From Virgisporangium ochraceum (GTDB taxonomy: Bacteria > Actinomycetota > Actinomycetes > Mycobacteriales > Micromonosporaceae): a DNA stretch of 64,000 nt. Positions within the stretch are counted from its first letter, which is position 1. Each line of letters begins with the position of its first letter. The translations under genes were made by a program, and so were the position numbers. A model generated the notes under the pieces. That model did no database searches. It was not told the DNA's origin and worked only from the letters and a program-made list of their open reading frames with translations. Location: assembly GCF_016863655.1 (NCBI RefSeq), contig NZ_BOPH01000145.1, forward strand, positions 37,269-101,268, given 5' to 3'. Of this stretch, positions 43,329 through 52,988 are shown in pieces.

Positions 43329-43471
43329 CATATCGTCGGCTGTCCGACTCGACCGGTCGCCGACCGGACACACCTGCCCGTCCGTCCGGGGGATTGCCCG
43401 TCGATCGGTGCCGGCCGCCGCCCGGACGCCCGCTGGCGCCCCGGACCCGGAGGTGCTTGCATGCCCCGGTG

Positions 43472-45661
43472 ATGCTCGCCGCGCTCGGCCGTTCGTGTGC
43501 CCGCTGGCGGTGGCCTGTGCTCGGCGTCTGGCTCGTCCTGCTCGTCGCCGGGCTGGTGCAGGGCGGCCGGGTCTTCGACCGGCTCACCACCACCGACAGC
43601 CTGCGGCCCGACGCCGAGTCGCAGCGCGCCGAGCGGCGGGTCGACCGGCTGCGGCCGGAGGGCCCGGTCGTCGTCGCCGTCGTCGGCGGGCGCGACGTGT
43701 ACGACCAGGCGCTCGTCGCCGACGTCACGGCGGTGACCGCCGGCATCCGTGCCATGGACGGCGTCGCGGAGGTCGAGGACCTGTACAGCGCGCCCGGCGG
43801 ACGGATCGGCGCCGACAACCGGAGCTCGCTGATCCGGGTCGAACTGCGGCCGGGCCTGCCGGACGGGCGGCGGGAACGGGTCGAGGACGCGGTCGTCGAC
43901 GCGCTGCACCGCATCGACGCGCCCGAGGTGCTCGTCGGTGGCGAGACGCTCGCCGAGCGCGCGTTCGCCGACCGGGCCGTCGCCGACGCCGCGTTCGGCG
44001 AGTCGGTCGCGCTCGTCGTCCTCCTCGTCGTGCTGGTGTTCGTTCTCGGCGGTTTCGTGGCCGGCGCGGTCCCGCTCGTCGCGGCGCTCGCCACCGTGTC
44101 GGTGACGCTGCTCGGCCTGTTCGGGCTGACCGCGCTCACCGGGGTCAGCGAGTTCACCGTCAACGTCGTCACCATGCTCGGCATCGGGCTCGCCGTCGAC
44201 TACGCGCTGCTCGTCACCGCCCGCTTCCGGGAGGAGCGCGACGCCGGTCCCGACGCGTCTGTCGCCGAACTGCTCGCCCGCACCAGCGCGACCGCCGGCC
44301 GCACCGTGCTCGTCTCCGGGCTCGCCGTCGCCGCGGCGATGGGCGGCCTGTCCGCGTTCGCCGAACCGCTTCTCGGCGCGATGGCGCTGGGCGGCGCGCT
44401 CGTCGTGCTGCTGGCCACCCTGGCCGGGCTCACCGCTGTCCCGGCGCTCATCGCCGCGACGCACCGCCGCATTCCGGCGGCGGGCGACCACAACCGGGTG
44501 CTCGCGCTGCGCCGCGCGGTCGCGGCCGCGGTGCGGGGAAAGGCCGATCCGGGACCGGGTGTGCTGGCGCGGCTCGCCGCGTTCGCGCAGCGCCGGCCGG
44601 GCCCGGTGACCCTCGCCGTGACGGCCGGTCTGCTGGCGCTGGCGCTGCCGTTCGTGTTCGGGGTGAACCTCGAGAACTCCGACGCCCGCGCGCTGCCGGC
44701 CTCCGCCGAGGCGCGCAGGGTGCAGGAGACCGTGCAGCGCGACTTCGGCAACGGCCGGGCCGACCCGGTCGTCGTGGTGGTCGACGCGGATCCGTCGCGT
44801 GCGGAGGTTCGCGACTTTCTCGACGCGCTCAACAGGCTCGACGGCGTGCTCCGGATGGAGCCGCGGCCCGACATCGCCGCGCCGGCGGCCGTTGTCGACG
44901 TCACCCCGGAGGGCCCGACCGCCGGGCGGACCTCGCGCGACGTCGTACGCGCGATCCGGGCGCTGGACCCGCCGTTCCCGGTTCTCGTGGGCGGCGCCGC
45001 CGCGGAGCTCGTCGACTACCGGGACTCGGTGGGCGGGCGGTTCCCGGTCGCGCTGCTCGTCATCCTGCTGGCGACGACGGTGCTGCTGTTCGTGCTGACC
45101 GGTTCGCTCGTGGTGCCGCTCAAGGCGTTGGCGATGAACGCGCTCACGCTGCTCGCCACGCTCGGCGTGCTCGTCGTCGTGTTCCAGTGGGGCGTCGGCG
45201 ACGCGTTGCTCGGCGTCGAATCGTGGGGCGCGATCGACGTCACCACACCGGTTCTGCTGTTCGTGTTCGTGTTCGGGCTCTCGATGGACTACGAGGTGTT
45301 CCTGCTCGCCCGGATCAGGGAGGAGTGGGACGGCCGCCCGTCGACCGGTGACCGCGCCGTCCGCGCCGGCATCGCGAAGTCCGGGCCGGTGGTCACCGCC
45401 GCCGCGTTGTGCATCGGTGTGGTGTTCCTCGGGTTCCTGCTCGGTGAACTGGTCGCGGTCAAGGAGATCGGGTTCGCGATGGCGGTGGCGCTGCTGCTCG
45501 ACGTCACGGTCGTGCGCGGGCTGCTGCTGCCGGCGTCGATGAGCCTGCTCGGCGGGTGGAACTGGTGGGCGCCGGCGCCGCTGCGCCGGTGGCACGACCG
45601 CCGGTTCGCGCCGCGCGCCGCCACGCCGGCCACCCGCCGGCGGGACCGCGCCCTCCGGTAG
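43472..45661 (+). CDS. MMPL/RND-family transporter
   Basis: 729 residues from ATG 43472 (GTG 43469 is adjacent; GGAGG lies about 15 bases upstream). It has the two-fold MMPL layout: helix 1 near 15-33, a periplasmic domain to about 180, a bundle of five helices (ESVALVVLLVVLVFVLGGFV, TMLGIGLAVDYALLVTARFR with the G-x-x-x-D-Y motif), then a repeat with LENSDARALPASAEARRVQE, VFGLSMDYEVFLLARIREEW and the final helices. Exports lipids or secondary metabolites driven by proton motive force. Divergent from the sugar dehydrogenase; no obvious substrate partner next to it. Confidence 0.93.
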   Translation: MLAALGRSCARWRWPVLGVWLVLLVAGLVQGGRVFDRLTTTDSLRPDAESQRAERRVDRLRPEGPVVVAVVGGRDVYDQALVADVTAVTAGIRAMDGVAEVEDLYSAPGGRIGADNRSSLIRVELRPGLPDGRRERVEDAVVDALHRIDAPEVLVGGETLAERAFADRAVADAAFGESVALVVLLVVLVFVLGGFVAGAVPLVAALATVSVTLLGLFGLTALTGVSEFTVNVVTMLGIGLAVDYALLVTARFREERDAGPDASVAELLARTSATAGRTVLVSGLAVAAAMGGLSAFAEPLLGAMALGGALVVLLATLAGLTAVPALIAATHRRIPAAGDHNRVLALRRAVAAAVRGKADPGPGVLARLAAFAQRRPGPVTLAVTAGLLALALPFVFGVNLENSDARALPASAEARRVQETVQRDFGNGRADPVVVVVDADPSRAEVRDFLDALNRLDGVLRMEPRPDIAAPAAVVDVTPEGPTAGRTSRDVVRAIRALDPPFPVLVGGAAAELVDYRDSVGGRFPVALLVILLATTVLLFVLTGSLVVPLKALAMNALTLLATLGVLVVVFQWGVGDALLGVESWGAIDVTTPVLLFVFVFGLSMDYEVFLLARIREEWDGRPSTGDRAVRAGIAKSGPVVTAAALCIGVVFLGFLLGELVAVKEIGFAMAVALLLDVTVVRGLLLPASMSLLGGWNWWAPAPLRRWHDRRFAPRAATPATRRRDRALR

Positions 45662-45693
45662 GGCTCCACCGGCCGCGCGTTCCGCGCTACGTG

Positions 45694-46944
45694 TCAGCGG
45701 CCGCCGCGACGCGACGCGAGGACCATGACGACGACCGGGAACACGACGCCGGCGAGCAGACCGACCCGCAGCCCCGAACCGCCGTCGTCCGGAAGCAGCC
45801 GCGCCACGTCGCGCAGGACGCCGTCGGAGCGGGTCGAGGCCTGCGCGACCGCGCCCGCGACCCACGGCCCGACCGCGCCGCCCGCGTCGCCGAACACGGC
45901 GAGGATGCCGAACATCGCCGCACCGCCGGCCGGGAAGCGCGCGGCGGCGAGGCTGAACGTGCCCGGCCACAGCAGGCTCACCGCCAGCCCGCACAACGCG
46001 CACCCGACCAGGCTCACGACCGCGTTGCCGGCCAGTGCCGCCACCAGGTAGCACACGGTCGCGAGCGCGCCGCAGCCGACGAGCGCCGGCGCCAGCGCGA
46101 TCCGGGCGCCCCACACGCCGTAGGCGGCCCGGCCGGCGCCCATGAAGAGCGCGAACACGCACGGCCCGGCGAGGTCGCCCCACACCTTGGTGACCCCGAG
46201 GCCCTCCTCCGCGAACAGCGACGACCACTGCGACATCGTCAGTTCGGCGGCGCCCGCGCAGAGCATGAGCACCATCGCGGCGGCGAACGCCCGCGTGCCG
46301 AGCAGGGTCCGCACGGACGTGCGGTGCTCGTCGAGGACGGTCGCCGGCATCGGGACCCGGAGCAGAACGACCAGGTTCACCAGCGGTGCCAGCGCCCACA
46401 ACAGCGGCAGCAGGTACCACCGGGACTGGTCGAGCAGCCCGAGGAGCAGCGTCGTGCCCACCACCACCGCGGCCTGGCCCCAGCAGTAGAACGAGTGCAG
46501 CAGGCTCATTTGGGCCGCCCTGCCGTTCGACGGCGCGGGCAGCGCGTCGACGACGGGGCTCACCAGCACCTCCAGCAGGCCCCCGCCCACCGCCGACACG
46601 GCGATCGCGATGCTCAGTCCGAGATACGGCGTCGGCAGGGTCACCGGCAGCACGGCCAGCAGCACCAGACCCGCCACCGACACCACGTGGGCGAGCACGA
46701 GCGGGCCGCGGTAGCCGACCCGGTCCACCACCCGCACCGCGACGAGGTCGGTCAGCAACTGCACGCCGAAGTTCAGCAGCACCAGCCGACCGAGCATCTC
46801 CAGCGGCACGTCGAACCGCGTCTGGAACACGATGAACAGCAACGGAGCGAGGTTGTTCACGATCGCCTGGGTGACGTACCCCGTGTAGCAGACCCGCCGG
46901 GTGGCGTCGAACGTCATGGCGTACGGCCGACGCGGGGCGTTCAC
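45694..46944 (-). CDS. Major facilitator superfamily transporter
   Basis: 416 residues if GTG 46944 is used (it overlaps the stop of the Hsp70-like gene as GTGA); ATG 46918 is an alternative. Twelve hydrophobic helices are evident, e.g. QAIVNNLAPLLFIVFQ, ALFMGAGRAAYGVWGARIAL, and the loop LTDLVAVRVVDRVGYRGPLV corresponds to the conserved loop 2-3 of the family. The pattern resembles sugar/fucose-type MFS permeases (SFYCWGQAAVVVG after helix 4). Coupling to an Hsp70-like ATPase is unusual. Confidence 0.85.
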   Translation of the reverse strand: MNAPRRPYAMTFDATRRVCYTGYVTQAIVNNLAPLLFIVFQTRFDVPLEMLGRLVLLNFGVQLLTDLVAVRVVDRVGYRGPLVLAHVVSVAGLVLLAVLPVTLPTPYLGLSIAIAVSAVGGGLLEVLVSPVVDALPAPSNGRAAQMSLLHSFYCWGQAAVVVGTTLLLGLLDQSRWYLLPLLWALAPLVNLVVLLRVPMPATVLDEHRTSVRTLLGTRAFAAAMVLMLCAGAAELTMSQWSSLFAEEGLGVTKVWGDLAGPCVFALFMGAGRAAYGVWGARIALAPALVGCGALATVCYLVAALAGNAVVSLVGCALCGLAVSLLWPGTFSLAAARFPAGGAAMFGILAVFGDAGGAVGPWVAGAVAQASTRSDGVLRDVARLLPDDGGSGLRVGLLAGVVFPVVVMVLASRRGGR

Positions 46945-48716
46945 CACCAGTCGACGCGGTCGTCGATCAGGTCGGCCACGCGGCGCCACGCGGCGGCGAG
47001 CGCACGGTGGTCGAACGCGCGCAGTTCGCGCCGCCCGCGGCCGAACGGGATGCGCCGCGCCACCCGCAGCGCGTCGTCGAGCCGGTCGAGCGGTGTGCCC
47101 TCGCCGAGCAGGGCGTAGGCCTCGTCGATGTCGAGCGCGTTGACCAGTTCCCGGGCGACGATGCCGGCCTCGACGACCACGTCGACGAGCCACTCCTTCG
47201 GGTGCCGTTCGAGGGTGACCGGCGGCAGGTCGAGCCGGTAACGGTTGCGCGGCAGCAGTGGCAGGAACGCGGTCGTCATCGTCTCGGCCAGCGACTCCCA
47301 GTGCAGCACCGCGGTCATCGCGTGGCCGTCGGTTCCGGCGGCGTGGTCGCCGGCCTGTTCCGGGCGGGCGAACAGCGGCAGGCGGTCACCCTCGTTCGCG
47401 AACACCGCGGTCCCGCCGTCGTCGGGGTAGGTCCGGACCGTGTAGCCGACCCGACCGCCGATCGTCAGCTCGACGAGGTGCACCGGGAAGTCGCTCGACA
47501 CCACGCCGCGCGGCGGGATGCCCAGCACCGCCGGCCGCTGCGACGTCGTGGTCGCGGGGGTCGGGGTGGCCGGCGTCGGGGTGGGCCGTGTCGGGGTGGC
47601 GGGCGTCGTTCGTGGGACCGTCGGTGCCGCCGCGGGTCCCATCGCCGCAGGCGGAATCTCCGTCCCGGGGATGTGCAGGGCACCGTGCGCGACCACGAGC
47701 TCCGGCTGGTCGATGACCGTCGGCGCGATGCCGAGCCGTCGGTGCAGCAGCGCGGCGACCAACGGGATCCGGCTCGACCCGCCGACCAGGAACACGCCGG
47801 CCGTGCGTTCGCGGGTGACGCCGGCCGACCGCAGCATCTCCACCGTCGTCGCCACGGTGCGGTCGAGCAACGGCCGCGCGGCCGCCTCGAACTCGGCCCG
47901 CGTCACGTGCAGGTCCACGTCGACCAGCGGCACGTGCAGGTCGGCCTGTACGTGACGGGACAGCAGCTCCTTCGCCGCGCGGGCACCGAGCCACAGGTCC
48001 CGGCGGGCCCGCTGGTCGGCGGTGGTCTCCGGCCAGTCGAGCCGTGCCCACGCGTCGCGCGCCCGTTCCGTGAGCGACCGGGCGTGCGCCACGACAACGG
48101 CGTCGAGGTCAAGGCCGCCGATGTCGGACAGGCCGCCGGTGGCGACGACCTCGAACCCGTGCGCCTCCCGGCGGACGGCGCTGACGTCGAACGTGCCGGC
48201 CCCGAGGTCGTACACGACGAGGGCGTGACCCGGCGGCACCTCCCGGCCCAGGATCGCGGCGAAGTAGGCGGCCGCGGCGGCCGGCTCGGGCACCAGCGTC
48301 ACCGGCGACATTCCGGCCCGCGCCGCCGCTTCGGTGAACACACCGAGCCGGGTGCGGCCCCAGACGGCCGGGTGGGTGAGCACGACGGCCGAGGGTGGGG
48401 CACCGCCGACCCGGCACGCCTCGGCCCACTCGCGCGACAGGACCGTCGCCACGAGGTCCACAATGGAGTGCTCCCGTTCACCGAGCCACGCCGTGCCGTC
48501 GTCGACGCGGCGCTTGGGGTGCGGCTCCAGGCCGTCGGGACGGGCGAGCGCGGCCCGTTCGGCGTCGGCACCGGTGAGGACGGCCGCGTCCGGTCCGGCG
48601 TGCACCGCCGACGACAGCAGCGGCGAGGAGTCGAACAGCAGTGGCGTGACGGACCGGTCCGGCCGCTGCAGCATCCCGACGGTGTTCGATGTCCCGAAGT
48701 CAACACCGAGCCGCAC
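46941..48716 (-). CDS. Hsp70/DnaK-like ATPase
   Basis: 591 residues from GTG 48716, with GGGAGGTG about 9 bases upstream. The actin/Hsp70 ATPase motifs are intact: phosphate-1 VDFGTSNTVGML, connect-1-like TLVPEPAAAAAYF, phosphate-2 VYDLGAGTFDVSAV and adenosine VFLVGGSSRIPLVAALL. After ~375 residues the canonical substrate domain is replaced by a threonine-proline-rich linker (TPTRPTPTPATPTPA) and a ~190-residue beta-rich region. It is therefore a divergent Hsp70, typical of actinobacterial accessory paralogues. Overlaps the MFS gene; its start is only 29 bases from the divergent SecD-like gene. Confidence 0.88.
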   Translation of the reverse strand: MRLGVDFGTSNTVGMLQRPDRSVTPLLFDSSPLLSSAVHAGPDAAVLTGADAERAALARPDGLEPHPKRRVDDGTAWLGEREHSIVDLVATVLSREWAEACRVGGAPPSAVVLTHPAVWGRTRLGVFTEAAARAGMSPVTLVPEPAAAAAYFAAILGREVPPGHALVVYDLGAGTFDVSAVRREAHGFEVVATGGLSDIGGLDLDAVVVAHARSLTERARDAWARLDWPETTADQRARRDLWLGARAAKELLSRHVQADLHVPLVDVDLHVTRAEFEAAARPLLDRTVATTVEMLRSAGVTRERTAGVFLVGGSSRIPLVAALLHRRLGIAPTVIDQPELVVAHGALHIPGTEIPPAAMGPAAAPTVPRTTPATPTRPTPTPATPTPATTTSQRPAVLGIPPRGVVSSDFPVHLVELTIGGRVGYTVRTYPDDGGTAVFANEGDRLPLFARPEQAGDHAAGTDGHAMTAVLHWESLAETMTTAFLPLLPRNRYRLDLPPVTLERHPKEWLVDVVVEAGIVARELVNALDIDEAYALLGEGTPLDRLDDALRVARRIPFGRGRRELRAFDHRALAAAWRRVADLIDDRVDWW

Positions 48717-48745
48717 GTCGAGCGCACCTCCCGTACCCTGTCCGC

Positions 48746-49864
48746 ATGTCCCCGCAGGAACCGGCGCCAGGATACCCACAGCCCGTCGCTCCAGCGGAAC
48801 TCGGATACGTGCCGGAAGGCTATCTTCCGCCGCCCGCGCCCAGGCCGGCCCGCCGCCGGTGGTGGTTGTGGCTGACGCTCGGCGTCGTGCTCATCGCGGT
48901 GGTCGCCGCCGGCGCGACGGCCCTGTTCCTCACCCGCGGCTGGGACGGGCGTCCCGTCGAGGGAGACGTCGCGATCACCGTGCGGCTGTCCGGTCCCGAC
49001 GGCGGGCAACCCGCGGCGGCCGCGCTCGACCAGACCTTGAAGATCCTGACCTCGCGGATGAAGGAGCTGGATCTGGCCCGGCCGACGGTCACCGCGATCG
49101 GCGCCGAGACCCTGCTGGTCACCGCCGCCCGCGGCGACACCGAGCGGGTCAAGGCCCTGCTGGTGCCGGGAAACCTCACGTTCCGCCGGGTTCTCGGCAG
49201 CACGTCCGGCCAGCCCGGCGACGGCTGCGGCCCCGACCCGCAGGAGCGCACCGACCGGGCGGCGGCGCTCGCTTCGGCCAGGGCCAAGCTGGGACCGGTC
49301 TACGACGCCGCGGCCGCCGTCCGCGACCCGTCCACCCCCGCCGCGACGGCATTGACCGGCTTCGACGCCCTGACCTGTGCGGAGATCGCCGCTCTGCCAC
49401 ACACGATGCAGTACGCGGTACCGGCGGTCACCTGCACGATGCTCAACCAACGCCCGCCGGGAGCGCTCGACGACAGCGCCGGGGCGACGGCCTGCGACCG
49501 CGCCGGTGAGGCGAAGTACCTGCTCGACACGGCCAAGGTGGTCGGCGCCGACCTGGCCGACGCGGAGACGAAGATCGACCAGGGTGCGTGGACCGTCAAC
49601 CTGCGCTTCACCGGGTCGGGCCAGCCGAAGTGGACCGCGCTCACCACCGAGATCGTGGACGCCGGCCAGGGCACCGAGGGACAGGTGGCGGTGGCGCTCG
49701 ACAACATCGTGATCGTCGCCCCGGCGATCACCGCGGTCATCCCGGGCGACGCCGTCATCTCCGGCAACCTGGGCCGCGCCGAAGCCGAGGAACTGACGGC
49801 CCTGATCGGCAACGGCGTCCTGCCCCTGCGCCTGGTGATCGCGTCGGTGGAGACCGTGCGCTGA
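48746..49864 (+). CDS. Membrane-anchored SecDF P1-like protein
   Basis: 372 residues from ATG 48746. A proline-rich N terminus (QEPAPGYPQPVAPAELGYVP) precedes one membrane helix (WWLWLTLGVVLIAVVAAGAT). The extracytoplasmic part reads TLKILTSRMKELDLARPTVT AIGAETLLVTAA and VNLRFTGSGQPKWTALT, GQVAVALDNIVIVAPAITAV ISGNLG: this is the head/base of the SecD P1 domain without the SecD membrane bundle. Actinobacteria carry such stand-alone proteins of unknown role; it is not the export motor itself. Followed by the dynamin gene after 135 bases. Confidence 0.8.
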   Translation: MSPQEPAPGYPQPVAPAELGYVPEGYLPPPAPRPARRRWWLWLTLGVVLIAVVAAGATALFLTRGWDGRPVEGDVAITVRLSGPDGGQPAAAALDQTLKILTSRMKELDLARPTVTAIGAETLLVTAARGDTERVKALLVPGNLTFRRVLGSTSGQPGDGCGPDPQERTDRAAALASARAKLGPVYDAAAAVRDPSTPAATALTGFDALTCAEIAALPHTMQYAVPAVTCTMLNQRPPGALDDSAGATACDRAGEAKYLLDTAKVVGADLADAETKIDQGAWTVNLRFTGSGQPKWTALTTEIVDAGQGTEGQVAVALDNIVIVAPAITAVIPGDAVISGNLGRAEAEELTALIGNGVLPLRLVIASVETVR

Positions 49865-49999
49865 GCCGTCCGTACCGCTCTGACCTGGGCATATGCGCCT
49901 CCCCAGTTCGTGCCAACCGCGATGGGACGCGCCGCGGCGCCGCGACCGCCGCCGGTACGGTCCCGGCCAGGAAAGCACACGGGGACCTAGGAGGACGCG

Positions 50000-51895
50000 G
50001 TGACCCAGGTGCAGCAACCCCCCACGACGACCCCGCCGAACCCTGACGCCGCGTTGCAGAAGCTCCTCGTCCAGGCCGTCGACGGCGGCCTCGCGTTCCT
50101 GCGCAAGAGCGACCCGGACGCCGCGGCGGACCTCGACAAGGTGCGTCGCCGTGACGTCAGCCGCCCTTCGATCGTGGTCGTCGGCGAGACCAAGCGCGGC
50201 AAGAGCTCTCTGGTGAACATGCTGATCGGGGTGCCGGACCTGTCACCGGTCGACACCGCGGTGGCGACCTCCTCGTTCATCGAGTTCCGCCACTCGACCG
50301 GCCACGGCGCCCGCGCGTACCTGCCCGGCCTGGAGAATCCCGTCCCGCTCAGCCACGGCGACCTCCGCGACTGGGCGACGGTGGCCGGCCGGCTCCCGAG
50401 CGGGCTGCGGCCGCCCCGACGCATCGAGGTGCAGCACTCGGCGCCGCTGCTGCAGTACCTGACGCTCGTCGACACGCCCGGCGTCGGCGGCCTCGACCCG
50501 TCGCACGCGCAGATCACCCTCGACGCGGTCGAGCGGGCCACCGCGCTGCTGTTCGTCGTCGACGCGTCGTCGCCGTTCACCAGGCCCGAGCTGGACTTCC
50601 TCATCGAGGCCAGCATGCGGGTCAACTTCGTTCTGTTCGCGCTGACCAAGTGCGACGCGTACCCGGGCTGGCGCACGATCCTCGCCGACAACCGGGGGCA
50701 GCTGCAGGCGCACGCGCCGCGGTTCGGGTCCGCCCCGTGGTTCCCGGTGTCCGCGCGGCTTGCCGAGACGGCGATGTCGATGCCCGAGGGGACGCGGGAG
50801 GAGCTGATCCGGGAGTCGCGGATCGCCGACCTGCAGCACGCGCTGATCGACCTGGCCGCCAAGGGCCGCTCGGTGCAGCTGGCCAACGTGCTGCGCTCGG
50901 TGCGCAGCGAGGTGATCGGGCTCGACCGCCAGCTCGGCGAGCGGATGAAGGCGACCGACCCGGACCCGGCCGACGTCCAGCGGGCCAGGGACGAACGCGC
51001 GAAGGTCGCCGCGCGCAAGCGCACCGAGTCGCGGCAGTGGTCGCTGGCCCTCAACACGGAGACGCAGCGGGCCCGGGTCGAGGCGACCGCCCGGCTTCGG
51101 CAGTACGTCACGAAGGTGCAGGAGGACTACCTCGACCGGATCGACAAGGCGGGCAGCGGTGAGCTGAAAGCCCTTCCGCAGGAGCTGGACCGGTCGCTGC
51201 ACGCGTTGAGCGTGCGGCTCTCGCACGACCTGGAGCAGTGCTTCCGCGCGGTCGGCGAGCGGGCGCTGGCGCAGGTGTTCCGGCCCGACGAGCTGCGGTA
51301 CGTGCTGCGGCACCTGAACGCCCGGCTGCGGCACGCCCTGCAGTCCAGGCCCCGTCGGCACAGTTCCGGTGACGGCGCGATGGTGGCGATGTCCAGCGCC
51401 GGTGTCGCGTTCATGGCCGGCCGGGCCGGCACGTACGGCGCGGGTCTCGGCGCCAGCCTGCTCCAGATCTCCGGCCCGGCCAACCTCGTGCTGCCCGGCA
51501 TCGGCATCGCGATCGGCCTGGCGGCCGGCGCCTACATGATCTTCAAGCGGAAGTCGATGACCGACCGGCAGGGCGCCAAGCAGTGGCTACGGGAGGTCCT
51601 CGGCGACGCGCGTGCGGCGCTGTCCGACGAGATCATGCGGCGCTTCACCGATCTGCAGTACGCGCTGACGCTCGCGCTGGACGAGGCGATCGAACGCCGT
51701 CTCCAGCAGCTCGACGCGCACATCGCGACCATCGACAAGGCGCTGGCCGACGACAAGGCCGAGCGGACGAAGCGCAGGAACGCCCTCGTCCAGGAGCGGG
51801 ACGGGGTGCGGGCCCGGATCCGCCAGCTCGACGAGGTCCTCGTCCGGGTGCGGTCGCTGGCGCCCACCGCACCACCGGTGGAAGACCCGCTGTGA
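50000..51895 (+). CDS. Dynamin-like GTPase
   Basis: 631 residues from GTG 50000 with AGGAGG at 49989-49994. G1 is GETKRGKSSLVNMLIG (62-77), G2 in DTAVATSSFIEF, G3 DTPGVGGLDPSH (about 157) and G4 ALTKCDAYPGW (about 214). Helical stalk regions follow (LDRQLGERMKATDPDPADVQ), a membrane-insertion hairpin near 495-525 (LVLPGIGIAIGLAAGAYMIF) and a terminal coiled coil (DKALADDKAERTKRRNALVQ). This is the DynA/DynB-type layout of actinobacterial dynamins, which act in septum formation or membrane repair. The stop overlaps the next small membrane gene. Confidence 0.9.
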   Translation: MTQVQQPPTTTPPNPDAALQKLLVQAVDGGLAFLRKSDPDAAADLDKVRRRDVSRPSIVVVGETKRGKSSLVNMLIGVPDLSPVDTAVATSSFIEFRHSTGHGARAYLPGLENPVPLSHGDLRDWATVAGRLPSGLRPPRRIEVQHSAPLLQYLTLVDTPGVGGLDPSHAQITLDAVERATALLFVVDASSPFTRPELDFLIEASMRVNFVLFALTKCDAYPGWRTILADNRGQLQAHAPRFGSAPWFPVSARLAETAMSMPEGTREELIRESRIADLQHALIDLAAKGRSVQLANVLRSVRSEVIGLDRQLGERMKATDPDPADVQRARDERAKVAARKRTESRQWSLALNTETQRARVEATARLRQYVTKVQEDYLDRIDKAGSGELKALPQELDRSLHALSVRLSHDLEQCFRAVGERALAQVFRPDELRYVLRHLNARLRHALQSRPRRHSSGDGAMVAMSSAGVAFMAGRAGTYGAGLGASLLQISGPANLVLPGIGIAIGLAAGAYMIFKRKSMTDRQGAKQWLREVLGDARAALSDEIMRRFTDLQYALTLALDEAIERRLQQLDAHIATIDKALADDKAERTKRRNALVQERDGVRARIRQLDEVLVRVRSLAPTAPPVEDPL

Positions 51896-52116
51896 AGTCC
51901 ACACGAACTCTCCACAGGTTCCACCCATGGACGGCCTGTGGGCCTTCGTCCTGGGCGGGCTGGGTGGTGCTCGTCGGGGTCGAACTGGCCCTGGTGTTCG
52001 CCGCGCATCCGCGCAGCGGGCGGACGCGCCGCGCGGTACTGGGGACGATCGCGCTGGTGCTGTCGGCGGTGCTCGCGGTGTGGCTGCCCATCAACGTCGC
52101 GTTGATCTGCGGCTGA
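51892..52116 (+). CDS. Small membrane protein coupled to dynamin
   Basis: 74 residues from GTG 51892, overlapping the dynamin stop as GTGA. Two hydrophobic helices (WAGWVVLVGVELALVFAA and AVLGTIALVLSAVLAVWLPI) are joined by the positive loop HPRSGRTRRA. The ATG at 51927 opens another frame (MDGLWAFVLGG) that joins this one only with a one-base shift, so the true N terminus is uncertain. Possibly a membrane anchor or partner of the dynamin. Confidence 0.55.
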   Translation: MKSTRTLHRFHPWTACGPSSWAGWVVLVGVELALVFAAHPRSGRTRRAVLGTIALVLSAVLAVWLPINVALICG

Positions 52117-52163
52117 TCGCGGCGGTCGTCGTTCGCGGTGCCGGGCCGGCCGGGGGAACGGGC

Positions 52164-52871
52164 TCAGCTCGTCGCCGGTGCGGGCATACGCGGCGCGGGC
52201 GGGGCCTCGTCCAGGGCCCGCCGGCGCACGCCGCGGACCAGCAGGTAGCCGACCATCCAGAACTCGCCCACCGACGCGGGATACGCCAGCGCCTCGACGA
52301 CGACGTGCGCGTCGGGGACGAGGTACCTGAGGAACGCGCTGAGCACGTACCCGGCGCCGCCGACGACGAGGATCCAGCCCAGGGCGCGGGGCATCCAGCC
52401 CGAGCGCAGCACGCACCAGCCCATGGGAACGAGCCACAGGCCGAAGAACAGCGCGCCCACGCCCCAGAGGTTGTCGCTCACCAGGTACAGGATCTGCACG
52501 TTGGCGGCGGCGTCACCGATCCCGTCGACCGACACCTGCAGCGCCGTCGCCAGCGCGGCGGCGCTCACCAGACCCACGATCGCGTTGACCAGACCGAACG
52601 CGGCGATCCCGCCCGCGGCAACGGGTCGCACCGTGCGGAAGAGGCGGTAGAACCAGACCGCGGTGAGGGTCTGGGTGACGACCATGCCCAGTTCGAGGGC
52701 GATGCCGGCGCGGGCGAGCGACCCGTGCGTCACCAGGTTGGCGAGCGTCTCGTCGGGGTCGTCGGCGGCGAAGAGCATCGGGCGGACGACGAGGTACCCG
52801 AGGAGACCGGTGATGGCGACTCCCAGGTAGAACAGCCCGGTCGTGCGGGCGGTACGGGTCAGCGTGTGCAT
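52164..52871 (-). CDS. DUF4386-family membrane protein
   Basis: 235 residues from ATG 52871 with GGGAGCC upstream. Six hydrophobic helices are visible, e.g. TGLFYLGVAITGLLGYLVVR, GIALELGMVVTQTLTAVWFY, LWGVGALFFGLWLVPMGWCV and ALGWILVVGGAGYVLSAFL. The pattern R-xx-GxxYLxVxxxG at the N terminus and the FGLWLxPxGxLVxRSGxxPR block mark the DUF4386 family. Role unknown. An A+T-rich leader (52880-52940) holds its promoter. Confidence 0.82.
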   Translation of the reverse strand: MHTLTRTARTTGLFYLGVAITGLLGYLVVRPMLFAADDPDETLANLVTHGSLARAGIALELGMVVTQTLTAVWFYRLFRTVRPVAAGGIAAFGLVNAIVGLVSAAALATALQVSVDGIGDAAANVQILYLVSDNLWGVGALFFGLWLVPMGWCVLRSGWMPRALGWILVVGGAGYVLSAFLRYLVPDAHVVVEALAYPASVGEFWMVGYLLVRGVRRRALDEAPPAPRMPAPATS

Positions 52872-52988
52872 CGTGGCTCCCGTGTATAGAAAACTTGACA
52901 TGTTGAAGGTAAAGAAGTCCAGACATCGTGTCAAGAATCTTTAACCCAGGACGCTCAGTGGTTGCCTACGTCCGCGGCCGGTGCTTGT

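Noticed and set aside
36742..45351. A continuous plus-strand open frame of 2869 codons
   Set aside because: It runs antisense to the LAL regulator and sugar dehydrogenase, has low-complexity Arg/Gly/Val-rich composition and no domain; it is a high-G+C shadow frame.
48746..49864. Annotation as SecD, the protein export subunit
   Set aside because: It has only one membrane helix and the P1-like domain; the six-helix SecD membrane bundle is absent.
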